NCBI GenBank assembly: GCA_024641225.1
Contig: JAHEDN010000097.1
Location: 1 to 8,442, forward strand
From: Burkholderiales bacterium
Lineage (GTDB): Bacteria; Pseudomonadota; Gammaproteobacteria; Burkholderiales; Burkholderiaceae_F
DNA length: 8,442 nucleotides
Reading direction: 5' to 3'
The notes under the pieces are model-generated. The model was not told the DNA's origin. It searched no databases and saw only the letters and a program-made list of their open reading frames with translations. The first letter of the stretch is position 1; every line of letters begins with the position of its first letter. This document shows positions 8,284 to 8,442 of this stretch, in pieces. Position numbers and translations under genes: made by a program.

Positions 8284-8301
8284 TTCTGCAGTCCGGCGGG
8301 C

Positions 8302-8307
8302 AGTATA
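8302..8307 (-). promoter_or_regulatory. Possible -10 box of the leuS operon promoter
   Basis: On the minus strand these bases read TATACT, one mismatch from the sigma-70 -10 consensus, 32 bases before the leuS ATG. It is the most AT-rich spot in the intergenic region. No convincing -35 hexamer is found 16-18 bases upstream. The implied leader would be about 26 bases, starting near 8295. Confidence 0.4.
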
Positions 8308-8378
8308 TCGACGCGTTCTCGGCGAGCCTGCGTCGGAGGCATCGGTGCCGCGAGCAACGACGGGCACGGTGCGGCCAC

Positions 8379-8384
8379 TACAAT
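8379..8384 (+). promoter_or_regulatory. Possible -10 box of a rightward gene
   Basis: TACAAT lies within CTACAATCG, the same nine bases found before the HIT gene. It is 34 bases before the GTG at 8419. No -35 hexamer is recognised. It supports a rightward transcript leaving the window, divergent from leuS. Confidence 0.3.
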
Positions 8385-8418
8385 CGCAGCCTTGCTGTCT
8401 CCCGAACCGAACCCTCCC

Positions 8419-8442
8419 GTGTCCGACCGCTTGCTGGCGGGG
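8419..8442 (+). CDS. Possible first codons of a rightward gene (cut by the window end)
   Basis: A GTG at 8419 opens a frame that would read MSDRLLAG before the window ends. The only supports are the TACAAT box 34 bases upstream and the otherwise unused divergent space. There is no Shine-Dalgarno before it (ACCCTCCC), and eight codons are too few to recognise a family. The real start could equally lie beyond the window. Confidence 0.2.

Noticed and set aside
8276..8442. A plus-strand leaderless or CTG-started gene after the perfect AAGGAGGT, open to the window end
   Set aside because: No ATG, GTG or TTG follows at a suitable distance; only CTG at 8286 would fit. The frame has no recognisable product, and openness over 150 bases is common at this GC content.

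Overview
The window is high-GC DNA (roughly two thirds G+C by eye) and looks like an ordinary chromosomal housekeeping region of a Gram-negative betaproteobacterium. The evidence is protein type and gene order: a PilU twitching-motility ATPase, a stand-alone RlmL-type methyltransferase of about 395 residues, and a leuS-lptE-holA-proA cluster. The order or genus cannot be fixed from this sequence alone. Almost every base is coding. There is no transposase, phage gene, CRISPR array, tRNA or rRNA.

Layout: 1-408 (+) is the 3' end of pilU, followed by a good hairpin-plus-T-run terminator at 458-483. A glutathione peroxidase family gene is at 542-1030 (+). It converges, with a 9-base gap, on rlmL at 1040-2227 (-). 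A 91-base divergent region (2228-2318) separates rlmL from a HIT-domain gene at 2319-2726 (+). It holds a TACAAT -10-like box, a perfect 8-bp hairpin and a Shine-Dalgarno sequence. The HIT gene converges, with a 12-base gap, on a four-gene minus-strand operon read in the order leuS (8269-5639), lptE (5618-5070), holA (5062-4022), proA (4025-2739). Operon gaps are 20, 7 and -4 bases, and the last junction is an ATGA stop/start overlap. The right end (8270-8442) is a divergent intergenic region with a possible leuS promoter and a possible promoter and first codons of a rightward gene.

Together the operon links leucyl-tRNA charging, lipopolysaccharide export to the outer membrane, replication clamp loading and proline synthesis. 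These pathways are unrelated but all growth-linked, and leuS-lptE-holA is a known proteobacterial arrangement. The other genes act singly: pilus retraction, peroxide detoxification, 23S rRNA methylation and nucleotide phosphoramidate or dinucleotide hydrolysis.

I found no convincing undescribed system. The points worth a second look are small: an anti-Shine-Dalgarno-like leader on leuS, a hairpin at the predicted 5' end of the HIT mRNA, hairpins before gpx, and residue substitutions in the peroxidase and HIT proteins.
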